Positions 8,130 through 16,064 of a stretch of DNA of 64,000 nucleotides are shown in pieces. This DNA is from Tolypothrix tenuis PCC 7101 (GTDB lineage Bacteria > Cyanobacteriota > Cyanobacteriia > Cyanobacteriales > Nostocaceae). The position numbers and the translations under genes are program-made. Within the stretch, counting starts at the first letter, position 1, and the number at the start of each line of letters is the position of its first letter. The DNA lies in assembly GCF_002368295.1 (NCBI RefSeq), contig NZ_AP018248.1:3906767-3970766 (forward strand), given 5' to 3'. The notes beneath the pieces were generated by a model. That model made no database searches. It was not told where the DNA came from and saw only the letters and a program-made list of their open reading frames with translations.

Positions 8130-9707
8130 ATGGGCATCAATAGTTTGTGGTACAACTTCCCACTAGCTGTAGATAATCTTACCAATTTGGGGCACTTCAA
8201 CCCGTTGGCGATCGCGTTTTTCATCTTGTTTGTGGCGACTTCCCTGGGTATTACCTATTGGGCGGCAAAGTTAACTAAAAGCACCGTCCACTTCTACACA
8301 GCCGGAGGTAATATCAGCGGTTTCCAAAATGGGCTAGCTTTAGCTGGTGACTTTATGAGTGCAGCTAGCTTTTTAGGAATTGCTGGGTTAGTCGCCCTCA
8401 ATGGCTTTGACGGCTTAATTTATTCCATCGGCTTTTTGGTAGGCTGGCCGATTGTCATGTTCCTGATAGCCGAACCACTCAGAAATTTAGGTAAATATAC
8501 TTTCGCTGATGTCGTTGCTTATCGCTTACAGCAAAAGCCTGTACGGATTGCAGCGGCAATTGGTACCTTAGCAGTCATCAGCTTTTATTTAATTGCCCAG
8601 ATGGTAGGTGCAGGGGAACTAATTAAACTACTATTTGGCTTTGAATATGAATTAGCCGTAGTCATCGTTGGTGGCGTAATGATGGCTTATGTGATTTTTG
8701 GAGGGATGATTGCTACTACCTGGGTACAAATTATTAAAGCTGTTTTATTGTTAGGCGGAACAATATTGCTAGCGATTTTGGTACTAGCAAAATTTGGTTT
8801 TAATCCCCTGAATCTCTTCGCCGCCGCTGCTGATAAGTACTCTGGTGTATTAGCCCCAGGTAAGCAAGTTTCCGATCCCCTAGATGCGATTTCTTTGGGG
8901 ATGTCGTTAATGTTTGGAACTGCGGGCTTACCCCACATTCTCATGCGATTCTATACAGTACCCGATGCGAAAGCAGCGCGGGTTTCTGTGACTTACGCCA
9001 CGGCTTTTATTGGCTTTTTCTATCTCCTCACCTTTATTCTCGGCTTTGGGGCAATGGTACTAGTAGGTCAAGATGCCATCAAGCAAATTGGCACTGGTGG
9101 TAACATGGCTGCACCGATGTTAGCCGAATTTTTAGGCGGTGATGCCTTCTTAGGCTTTATTGCGGCTGTTTCCTTCGCCACAATTTTAGCGGTAGTTGCA
9201 GGTTTAACACTTTCTGGAGCAGCCGCATTGTCCCATGATTTGTGGGTAAATGTCGTGCGCGGCGGTCATGCTAACGAATCAGAACAGCTGAAAGTCGCTC
9301 GTGGTGCCACAATGCTGTTAGGTGCATTAGCCATATTGCTAGGTATTTTGTTTAAGGGACAAAACGTAGCTTACATGGTGGGTTTAGCATTTGCGATCGC
9401 AGCTAGCGCCAACTTCCCCGCCTTACTGTTATCAATGCTGTGGCGACGCTTCACTACTAACGGTGCTGTAGCCAGTATGTTAGTAGGAACCCTCTCTTCT
9501 TTAGTGCTGATTTATTTCTCTCCCACAATCCAAGTCACAATCCTCAAACACGCGACAGCACCTTTTCCCTTAAAAAATCCTGGCTTGGTGACTATTCCCC
9601 TAGCATTTATTGTGGGGATTGTCGTCTCCCTTCTCTATAGCGAACAAGAAGCAGAAGAAAGATTCGCAGAAGTAGAAAAGCGCATCGACCTTGGTTCCCA
9701 AAGTTGA
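8130..9707 (+). CDS. ActP-like cation/acetate symporter (SSS family)
   Basis: 525 residues with about 13 hydrophobic helices, typical of sodium:solute symporters. Diagnostic stretches are FYTAGGNISGFQNGLALAGD and FMSAASFLGIAGLVALNGFD near residues 54-92, and GTAGLPHILMRFYTVPD near the middle, all characteristic of the ActP branch. It is expected to take up acetate or another short carboxylate with Na+ across the inner membrane. It is encoded 48 bp after DUF485 and followed by a hairpin. A beta-carbonic anhydrase lies downstream with its own spacer. Bicarbonate transport is conceivable from that neighbourhood but not supported by sequence. Confidence 0.88.
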   Translation: MGINSLWYNFPLAVDNLTNLGHFNPLAIAFFILFVATSLGITYWAAKLTKSTVHFYTAGGNISGFQNGLALAGDFMSAASFLGIAGLVALNGFDGLIYSIGFLVGWPIVMFLIAEPLRNLGKYTFADVVAYRLQQKPVRIAAAIGTLAVISFYLIAQMVGAGELIKLLFGFEYELAVVIVGGVMMAYVIFGGMIATTWVQIIKAVLLLGGTILLAILVLAKFGFNPLNLFAAAADKYSGVLAPGKQVSDPLDAISLGMSLMFGTAGLPHILMRFYTVPDAKAARVSVTYATAFIGFFYLLTFILGFGAMVLVGQDAIKQIGTGGNMAAPMLAEFLGGDAFLGFIAAVSFATILAVVAGLTLSGAAALSHDLWVNVVRGGHANESEQLKVARGATMLLGALAILLGILFKGQNVAYMVGLAFAIAASANFPALLLSMLWRRFTTNGAVASMLVGTLSSLVLIYFSPTIQVTILKHATAPFPLKNPGLVTIPLAFIVGIVVSLLYSEQEAEERFAEVEKRIDLGSQS

Positions 9708-9740
9708 AATGTTTGCTTAGAAATTCAGGGATTATTTATG

Positions 9741-9767
9741 AAGGGATGGGAAAAACTCTCATCCCTT
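9741..9767 (+). terminator. Hairpin after the symporter gene
   Basis: Arms AAGGGATG and CATCCCTT are separated by 11 bases, 33 bases after the symporter stop and followed by TTAGAATATTTG. The T-tract is weak, so Rho-independent termination is plausible rather than certain. Confidence 0.45.
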
Positions 9768-9917
9768 TAGAATATTTGTCAATTAGCAACCAAAAGAATG
9801 CTCTCAGTTCCCATTTCGTAAATTTTTTTAGCAAACTCTTGTTTGCGATTCTTGAATAAACTACAAATCTATATATAGATAAAATACAATGCATATCATA
9901 GATTTATTCAATCATTG

Positions 9918-10652
9918 ATGAAATATCACACCATTGATGAACTCCTGAGTAATAATCAGTCTTGGGTTGCAGAAAAACTAGCTCTAGACGCAAATTACTT
10001 TAACAAGCTGTCAAATGGGCAAAAACCTCCTTTTTTGTACTTAGGTTGTTCTGACAGTCGGTTACCCCTGACCAACTTTACCCGCACAGAACCCGGAGAG
10101 TTGTTTGTACATCGCAATATTGCTAATCAAGTTTCGCTCACAGATTTAAACTTCTTAGCGGTTTTAGAATATGCGATTTGCCATCTTCATGTGGAACACA
10201 TTATTGTTTGCGGCCACTACGATTGCGGTGGGATTAAAGCTGCGTTAGAGGGAAGAACCACCGGCATTATTGATAACTGGGTAAATCCCATTCGGGAACT
10301 TTATCTGCAAAACCAAGAAGAGATAGACGCTTTACCAACCAGAGAAGCGCGTCTGAATTTTTTAGCAGAAATCAACGTCCTAGCTCAGGTAAAAAATCTC
10401 TACCACACTCCCATCTTGCGGAAAGCACTCCACGATCAAAACGCCCCTAGCATTCATGGTTGGGTACTAGACATCAAAACAGGGCTAATCAAAGACTTGC
10501 ATGTCTCAACTTTACAATGGCAATTAACTTCATCTTCCTTGTTGTCTAAACTGCCTTTAGTTACTATGTCTGAGATGCATCCTACAGATGGGGTTGCGGG
10601 TTGTTGTTGCGAACAAGCCAGTGAGTTAGGTTTATCTACAGTTGAAAATTAG
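9918..10652 (+). CDS. Beta-class carbonic anhydrase
   Basis: 244 residues. It catalyses reversible CO2 hydration. Zinc ligands are C44 (LGCSDSR), H100 and C103 (GHYDCGG), with the catalytic D46-R48 dyad intact. RNIANQV and VEHIIVCGHYDCGGIKAALEG are family hallmarks. The ATG at 9918 is chosen; an in-frame TTG directly precedes it. The C-terminus carries an unusual cysteine-rich tail, AGCCCEQASELG. No carboxysome-targeting feature is apparent, so it is probably a soluble cytoplasmic housekeeping form. It is an isolated gene; the link to the upstream symporter is positional only. Confidence 0.93.
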   Translation: MKYHTIDELLSNNQSWVAEKLALDANYFNKLSNGQKPPFLYLGCSDSRLPLTNFTRTEPGELFVHRNIANQVSLTDLNFLAVLEYAICHLHVEHIIVCGHYDCGGIKAALEGRTTGIIDNWVNPIRELYLQNQEEIDALPTREARLNFLAEINVLAQVKNLYHTPILRKALHDQNAPSIHGWVLDIKTGLIKDLHVSTLQWQLTSSSLLSKLPLVTMSEMHPTDGVAGCCCEQASELGLSTVEN

Positions 10653-10859
10653 GTTGGAGATTGGGGACTGGGGAATAGGGATTGGGGATGAGGGGAAGCA
10701 GGGGAGAAATTTCCATTACCAATTACTAATTACCCATTACCAATGACCAATTAGCAATGACAAATAACAGTCAGATAACCTTGATATTTATTATCAAGTC
10801 TGAGTATCCCTGCTGATTTCCCACGATTTATCTACTGACAAATAGTCTAGTAACTATTG
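10653..10859. repeat. Degenerate heptamer repeats
   Basis: GGGGATTG/GGGGACTG-type units around 10665-10695 are followed by ATTACCA/ATTACCC-type units around 10715-10760. These are low-complexity cyanobacterial tandem repeats with no coding content. Confidence 0.6.
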
Positions 10860-10973
10860 GCGATCGCTCGTCAAATTGTAGTAGAAAAACATGGTGGTAG
10901 CTTAAATGTGTGGTCTGAGTTAGGTCACGGAACTGAGTTCACAGTCCAAATTCCCATCAGTCTTCATTCTTGA
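10860..10973 (+). pseudogene. C-terminal remnant of a sensor histidine kinase
   Basis: The frame reads AIARQIVVEKHGGSLNVWSE and then LGHGTEFTVQIPI up to a TGA at 10971. This is the G2-box and terminal strand of a HATPase_c domain. The upstream frame hits a TAA at 10851 and has no start, so only about 37 codons survive. It lies tail-to-tail with the next gene, 3 bp away. It is a decayed leftover of a kinase that once sat between the carbonic anhydrase and the DUF5331-type gene. Confidence 0.8.
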
Positions 10974-10976
10974 CTT

Positions 10977-11807
10977 TCAAAAATGAATGAAAATCGCTTC
11001 CTCTGGGTTCCAATCAGCACCTTGACAGAACTCATCCACCCAAGAAGAGACAGTAGTAGCATTACTAGGATGTGAAAGTTTGACTTTCTTGGGTATGGGT
11101 GGTAACTGCACCTTCAGAGATTTACCATTGCTAGGACGCTTGATAGTCACACCAAGAGATTGCAATGTTTTTTCATTGACAGATAAGTAGGTAGGCTGGA
11201 GTTGCGATCGCTCTGGTTGCTGTTCAGGTAAAATCTCATCTGTGGGTTTTTCAGCAACTAGCGTTGTAGCATTAGACTCTCCACTCACCGCCGTAGCCAC
11301 TGCAACCGATGATTCCGGTTGGCGATCGCGAACTACGCTATTAGTTGTAAAAGATGGTACAGCAATGTTTGTGGGAGTGCGATCGCTCAGGAACGGTTCG
11401 GAATTGAATACTCTTGTAGGAGATTCAGAAGTTACTGCTAAATTCTCAGTAGCTAATAATACAGGCTGCAATTTATCCTGAATTTCTGCTAAAGGTTCAG
11501 CAGAAAATTGGTCAGCAACAATAGCATCCTCTTTATTAATTAAATCTAACTCTTTGTCAGGATTGAAGTTCAAACCCAATGCCCTAATTATTTCATCAGG
11601 GTTATTATTGAGTTCCATAATAAAATCAAGTATCTGATCAAACTCTGGTTCTAAAACCGATAGAGTAGCCAACATAAAACCCGATGAAGGTCGGCGCAGA
11701 CCATCATAAGTAGCCCAAATCCGCATTTTTACTAACCAGGGCCGGTTTTGTTGATAGTAACTCAGCCACTTCATTTTTAACGATTGACGTAGCTGCTGAA
11801 TGTTCAT
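10977..11807 (-). CDS. Conserved cyanobacterial protein (DUF5331-like)
   Basis: About 276 residues, function unknown. The first 90 residues form the conserved part (MNIQQLRQSLKMKWLSYYQQ, then WLVKMRIWATYDGLRRPSSG and LSVLEPEFDQILDFIMELNN), which I associate with cyanobacterial DUF5331 proteins. Residues 95-220 are a low-complexity S/T/V/E-rich linker, and a shorter basic segment (VQLPPIPKKVKLSHPS) precedes a conserved end, WVDEFCQGADWNPEEAIFIHF. The ATG at 11807 is preferred over an upstream GTG (11819) because GAGGAAG lies 4 bases before it. No signal peptide or membrane helix. It is followed downstream on this strand by the convergent kinase remnant. Confidence 0.75.
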   Translation of the reverse strand: MNIQQLRQSLKMKWLSYYQQNRPWLVKMRIWATYDGLRRPSSGFMLATLSVLEPEFDQILDFIMELNNNPDEIIRALGLNFNPDKELDLINKEDAIVADQFSAEPLAEIQDKLQPVLLATENLAVTSESPTRVFNSEPFLSDRTPTNIAVPSFTTNSVVRDRQPESSVAVATAVSGESNATTLVAEKPTDEILPEQQPERSQLQPTYLSVNEKTLQSLGVTIKRPSNGKSLKVQLPPIPKKVKLSHPSNATTVSSWVDEFCQGADWNPEEAIFIHF

Positions 11808-11862
11808 TGGCTTCCTCACTTAAGTCAACAAAGAGTGCAGACTTGATATTTTTAAAACAGAT

Positions 11863-12192
11863 TTATACCTGGGGATGAAACCGATAATAAAGCATCTGCT
11901 GGACTCTTTGATCACCAATTAAATGTTGTTCTACCAATAGAGGTACTTCGCTTGGTTGAACTCGGCTATACCAAACCATCTCAGGTAATACCAGTACCAT
12001 CGGCCCGCTACCACATTGTCCCAAACAGCTGCTACGTGTAACGACAACACCGGGAACGGGTAAAGCAGCAAAAGCCGCTAACACATCTGCTGCACCTTGT
12101 TTTTTACAGGTGCGGTTTTGACACACCCGCACGCATTTTGGCACAGCAACAGGATCTATTGTCGGGAACTGTGGGTGAGTAGTATTTGACAT
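11863..12192 (-). CDS. Thioredoxin-like [2Fe-2S] ferredoxin
   Basis: 109 residues. Four cysteines in the pattern CxxxxC (VCQNRTCKKQG) and CxxxC (SSCLGQCGSGP) are the cluster ligands of thioredoxin-fold [2Fe-2S] ferredoxins, as in NuoE and the Shethna/Azotobacter protein family. An extra Cys precedes the first pair (KCVRVC). It is predicted to be a soluble electron carrier; its partner is not evident. It lies in the same direction as cysK (122 bp apart) and the DUF5331-like gene, but the cysK gap is filled by repeats, which argues against a tight operon. Confidence 0.88.
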   Translation of the reverse strand: MSNTTHPQFPTIDPVAVPKCVRVCQNRTCKKQGAADVLAAFAALPVPGVVVTRSSCLGQCGSGPMVLVLPEMVWYSRVQPSEVPLLVEQHLIGDQRVQQMLYYRFHPQV

Positions 12193-12253
12193 GGAAATTG
12201 GGGACTGGGGATTAGGGATTGGGAAGATAATTAATTATTTTTGACTCTTGTAC

Positions 12254-12300
12254 AGACGCGATGAATCGCATCTCTCCAACAGACGCGATTCATCGCGTCT
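12254..12300. repeat. Two GACGCGAT/ATCGCGTC palindromes downstream of cysK
   Basis: AGACGCGATGAATCGCATCT (12254-12273) and AGACGCGATTCATCGCGTCT (12281-12300) are tandem palindromes just after the cysK stop, so they may also act as a termination hairpin on the minus strand. A third copy of the palindrome is at 63936. Confidence 0.65.
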
Positions 12301-12313
12301 CTACAATTTTTAA

Positions 12314-13288
12314 CTAATCTACGGAAAGTCCTTTAGAGGCCAGCCATTCGCGGTTGAATATGCGGGACTGATAGCGGGAACCACTGTCACAGAGAATGGT
12401 AACGATGGTGTGTCCTGGGCCTAACTGCTTGGCTAATGCAACAGCCGCAGCCACATTAATCCCTGTGGAACCACCCATTAACAAACCATCTTTTCTCAGC
12501 AATTGGTAAACTACTCGCAAAGCTTCTGGGTCATCTATCTGGATTGCATCGTCTGCGGGTGCGCCTTCCATATTAGCTGTGATGCGACTGTTACCAATCC
12601 CTTCAGTGATGGAATTACCTTCCATCTTGATTTCACCTGTTTTAATGTAGCTGTAAAGTCCGCTACCAAGGGGGTCAGCAACAACACATTTAATTGCAGG
12701 ATTCTTTTCTTTTAGGTAAAGTGCGACACCAGCAAATGTCCCACCAGTACCAGTTGCAGCTACCCAACCATCAATTTTCCCGTCTGTTTGTGCCCAAATT
12801 TCTGGGCCTGTGGTTTCATAATGGGAATTGCGGTTAGCTAAATTATCAAACTGATTTGCCCAAATCGCATTGTCTAACTCCGCCGCAATTCTGCCAGATA
12901 GCTTAACGTAGTTGTTGGGGTCTTTGTAAGGAACAGCGGGAACCGGACGAACTTCTGCACCTAGTGTTGTGAGTGCGTCTATCTTTTCTTGGGACTGGGT
13001 ATCAGGAATAATAATTAGGCATTTGTAACCTTTGGCATTGCAAATATGCGCCAAACCAATGCCAGTATTACCAGCTGTACCTTCAACTACTGTACCACCA
13101 GGCTTGAGTAAACCTTTCTTTTCTGCGTCTTCAATAATATACAGTGCAGCCCGGTCTTTAACGGAACCACCAGGATTGAGAAATTCGGCTTTAGCTAAAA
13201 TTTCGCACCCTGTTTCTTCACTAAAGCTATTGAGGCGAATCAGAGGTGTGTTACCAACTGTGCCTACGAAGCCATGTTTGATATCCAT
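12314..13288 (-). CDS. cysK: Cysteine synthase A (O-acetylserine sulfhydrylase)
   Basis: 324 residues, standard length for CysK. It is a PLP enzyme converting O-acetyl-L-serine and sulfide to L-cysteine in the cytoplasm. The Schiff-base lysine is K44 in NPGGSVKDRAAL. The substrate loop EGTAGNTGIGLAH, the phosphate-binding GTGGTFAG and the PLP N1-binding serine in ILCDSGSRY are all present. A perfect 16-bp palindrome lies 43 bp upstream of the start. It is oriented with the ferredoxin-like gene downstream. Confidence 0.95.
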   Translation of the reverse strand: MDIKHGFVGTVGNTPLIRLNSFSEETGCEILAKAEFLNPGGSVKDRAALYIIEDAEKKGLLKPGGTVVEGTAGNTGIGLAHICNAKGYKCLIIIPDTQSQEKIDALTTLGAEVRPVPAVPYKDPNNYVKLSGRIAAELDNAIWANQFDNLANRNSHYETTGPEIWAQTDGKIDGWVAATGTGGTFAGVALYLKEKNPAIKCVVADPLGSGLYSYIKTGEIKMEGNSITEGIGNSRITANMEGAPADDAIQIDDPEALRVVYQLLRKDGLLMGGSTGINVAAAVALAKQLGPGHTIVTILCDSGSRYQSRIFNREWLASKGLSVD

Positions 13289-13330
13289 ATTTAAGCGTAC
13301 CTAAATTATTTTCTATAAAAATTTTGGCGT

Positions 13331-13346
13331 ATACTGGCGGCAGTAT
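13331..13346 (-). promoter_or_regulatory. Candidate operator upstream of cysK
   Basis: ATACTGGCGGCAGTAT has perfect 6-bp arms (ATACTG/CAGTAT) around GCGG, ending 43 bases before the cysK ATG. Its size and position suit binding of a dimeric regulator in the cysK promoter. The regulator is unknown. Confidence 0.35.
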
Positions 13347-13405
13347 TTATAGTTTTTTTAAGCCTTCCATATCTAATTTTAGCTTGCAATCCTATTTGAA
13401 ACTTT

Positions 13406-13453
13406 TCCCAATCCCCAATCCCCAGTCCCTAGTCCCCAATCCCCAATCCCCAG
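13406..13453. repeat. CCCCAATC heptamer-type tandem repeat
   Basis: Successive CCCCAAT/CCCCAGT/CCCTAGT units, low complexity, between cysK and the divergent membrane-protein gene. Confidence 0.7.
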
Positions 13454-13559
13454 CAAAGTAGCGATTATACCGAGGCTTTATAAATTTTAGTAAAATAAAA
13501 TACATCTATGTGACATGATTACTTAAATCATGTCATTGTCCTAGACGGAGTGGACAGTA

Positions 13560-13871
13560 ATGGAAAGCGATCGCAATCAAGAACTGGAACAGCGCGAACG
13601 TGAACTTCGACAACGAGAAGTAGAATTAAGACTCCGGGAAATGGAAGCAGAAATTAATCCACCTGTTTATAAAACTGTTAAGCATCAGCCGGAAAAGCTA
13701 TCTCAGCCGTTGTTGAAAAATATCATGCTGGGTGCAAAGTTGTTTGCTGTTGCTGTAGCGGTGCTGGTGGCGGTGAGAATCGCCGCAGCTTTGGCGGGGA
13801 TGATTATGTTCGCTGCGCTGGTGTGGCTAGTTTACAAGCTGTTTCTGGAATCTTCTAAAAATAAACCTTAA
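13560..13871 (+). CDS. Small coiled-coil membrane protein preceding the dynamin genes
   Basis: 103 residues, family not recognised. Residues 5-32 are a dense charged heptad-like helix (NQELEQRERELRQREVELRL) and residues 53-92 hold one long or two short membrane helices (AKLFAVAVAVLVAVRIAAAL). The dynamin-like GTPase starts within 20 bp of its stop, so the two are almost certainly co-transcribed. A role as membrane adaptor or oligomerisation partner for the GTPases is an inference from the operon and from the coiled-coil-plus-membrane architecture. Confidence 0.75.
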   Translation: MESDRNQELEQRERELRQREVELRLREMEAEINPPVYKTVKHQPEKLSQPLLKNIMLGAKLFAVAVAVLVAVRIAAALAGMIMFAALVWLVYKLFLESSKNKP

Positions 13872-13887
13872 TTAGGGTATGAATCTG

Positions 13888-15969
13888 ATGAGTAATCAAG
13901 TTGCAACTGATCAATTTATCAACGATTTAGAACGGGTTGCACAAGTGCGATCGCAGATGGCTGATTGTTTAAGTAAACTTGCAAATACAATTAATCAAGC
14001 TGAATTGGTTGGGGAATCTTCCTCAGGAAAACTCAGCCTAGAACGAGATATTGAAGATATTGCAGCAGCCAGTAAAAATCTCAAGCAAGGTGTATTTCGT
14101 CTGTTAGTTTTAGGCGATATGAAACGCGGTAAAAGTACGTTTCTCAATGCTTTAATTGGGGAGAATTTATTACCTAGTGATGTAAATCCCTGTACCGCAG
14201 TCTTAACTGTATTGCGCTACGGGGCAGAGAAAAAAGTCACAATTTATTTTAATGATGGGAAAAGTCCCCAAGAATTAGATTTTCAAAGCTTTAAATATAA
14301 ATATACTATTGACCCTGCTGAAGCCAAAAAATTAGAACAAGAGAAGAAACAAGCATTTCCTGATGTTGATTATGCTGTAGTTGAGTATCCTTTAACGCTA
14401 TTAGAAAAGGGTATTGAAATTGTTGATAGTCCAGGGTTAAATGATACGGAAGCGCGTAACGAATTATCTTTGGGTTATGTAAATAACTGTCATGCTATCT
14501 TGTTTGTAATGAGAGCATCACAACCTTGTACTTTAGGCGAACGGCGTTACTTAGAAAATTATATTAAAGGTCGAGGCTTAACAGTATTCTTCTTAGTCAA
14601 TGCATGGGATCAGGTGCGGGAATCATTGATAGATCCTGATGATACAGAAGAGTTAAATGCCGCAGAGAATAGATTACGACAAGTATTTAAAGCGAATTTA
14701 GCAGAATATTGTCATGTAGATGGTCAGAATATTTATAGCGAGAGAGTTTTTGAGCTTTCCTCAATTCAAGCGCTAAGAAAAAGATTGAAGAATCCGCAAG
14801 CGGATTTACAAGGAACTGGCTTTCCAGAATTTATGGGAGCATTAAATACTTTCCTCACCAGAGAACGTGCGATCGCAGAATTACGACAAGTCAGAACTTT
14901 GGCGAGACAAACTTGTAATCACACCCGCGAAGCTATCGAAAGACGCTTACCTTTACTGGATAAAGATGTTAATGAATTGAAACAGAGAATTGAGTCTGTA
15001 GAACCGGAGTTTAACAAACTGACGAATATTCGCGATCAATTCCAAAAAGAAATTATCAATACTAGAGATACACAAGCAAGAACAATTTCAGAATCTTTTC
15101 GTAGCTACGTTTTAAACTTAGGGAATACCTTTGAAACCGATTTCTTGCGCTATCAACCAGAATTAAACTTACTTGACTTACTCAGTAGTGGTAAACGAGA
15201 AGCATTTAATGCAGCGCTGCAAAAAGCCTTTGAACAATATATCACTGATAAATTTTCGGCTTGGACTTTAACGGCTGAAAAAGATATTAATGCAGCTTTT
15301 AGAGAACTTTCTCGCAGTGCTGCACAGTATGGCGCATCCTATAGCCAAGTCACAGACAAAATTACCGAAAAATTAACTGGACAACAAGTAAAAGTTCATT
15401 CTACAGGTACGCCAGAAGATGATAAATCTCCTGGTTGGGCAAAATGGGCGATAGGATTGTTATCCTTATCACAAGGAAATTTTGCAGGTGTCGCCTTAGC
15501 TAGTGCAGGGTTTGATTGGAAAAATATCTTATTAAATTACTTCACTGTAATTGGTATTGGCGGCATAATTTCGGCAGTAACAGGGATTTTTCTCGGCCCT
15601 ATTGGATTTGCATTGCTAGGCTTAGGAATAGGTGTTTTACAAGCAGATCAAGCACGTAAGGAATTAGTCAAAACTGCGAAAAAAGAATTAGTGAAACATT
15701 TACCACAAGTAGCCAACGAACAATCTAAAACTGTATATGATGCAGTGAAAGAATGTTTTGACTCTTATGAACGAGAAGTTACTAAGCGCATTAATGATGA
15801 CATCACATCTCGCAAAGCGGAATTAGATAATTTACTCAAGCAAAAAGCCTCACAGGAAATCAATCGTGAAAGTGAATTGAAGAGGTTAAAGAATTTACAA
15901 GAAGCGGTGATAGAAGAATTGCGAAAGATTGAAGCTGCTTACAGCAATTTATTAGCTTACTATAGCTGA
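13888..15969 (+). CDS. Bacterial dynamin-like GTPase, BDLP1 type
   Basis: 693 residues from the ATG at 13888, the same length as the structurally studied Nostoc punctiforme BDLP. With this start the P-loop lysine is K82 (GDMKRGKST), the number I recall for that protein; an in-frame ATG also exists at 13879. G2/G3 motifs are seen (NPCTAV, VDSPGLNDTEARNE), then a G4-like VNAWDQ. Long helical neck and trunk segments follow. Near 550-585 lies a hydrophobic paddle (IGIGGIISAVTGIFLGPIGF) that inserts into membrane in BDLP. The family binds lipid and remodels or fuses membranes on the cytosolic face of inner or thylakoid membranes. It is second in a three-gene cluster with the coiled-coil membrane protein and the dynamin/J-domain gene. 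Confidence 0.95.
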   Translation: MSNQVATDQFINDLERVAQVRSQMADCLSKLANTINQAELVGESSSGKLSLERDIEDIAAASKNLKQGVFRLLVLGDMKRGKSTFLNALIGENLLPSDVNPCTAVLTVLRYGAEKKVTIYFNDGKSPQELDFQSFKYKYTIDPAEAKKLEQEKKQAFPDVDYAVVEYPLTLLEKGIEIVDSPGLNDTEARNELSLGYVNNCHAILFVMRASQPCTLGERRYLENYIKGRGLTVFFLVNAWDQVRESLIDPDDTEELNAAENRLRQVFKANLAEYCHVDGQNIYSERVFELSSIQALRKRLKNPQADLQGTGFPEFMGALNTFLTRERAIAELRQVRTLARQTCNHTREAIERRLPLLDKDVNELKQRIESVEPEFNKLTNIRDQFQKEIINTRDTQARTISESFRSYVLNLGNTFETDFLRYQPELNLLDLLSSGKREAFNAALQKAFEQYITDKFSAWTLTAEKDINAAFRELSRSAAQYGASYSQVTDKITEKLTGQQVKVHSTGTPEDDKSPGWAKWAIGLLSLSQGNFAGVALASAGFDWKNILLNYFTVIGIGGIISAVTGIFLGPIGFALLGLGIGVLQADQARKELVKTAKKELVKHLPQVANEQSKTVYDAVKECFDSYEREVTKRINDDITSRKAELDNLLKQKASQEINRESELKRLKNLQEAVIEELRKIEAAYSNLLAYYS

Positions 15970-16001
15970 GATAATTTCCTTTGCTTTGAATTTAATTACC
16001 C

Positions 16002-16034
16002 AGATACCCGACTTTTTTAAGAAGTCGGGTATCT
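16002..16034 (+). repeat. Hairpin between the two dynamin genes (repeat family H)
   Basis: AGATACCCGACTT pairs perfectly with AAGTCGGGTATCT around a 7-base T-rich loop, 33 bases after the first dynamin stop and 31 before the second start. It is related to hairpins at 3743 and 60247. It could attenuate or separate expression of the two GTPases. Confidence 0.65.
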
Positions 16035-16064
16035 ACATCCAAGGAAACGAGAAAATAGGTAAAT

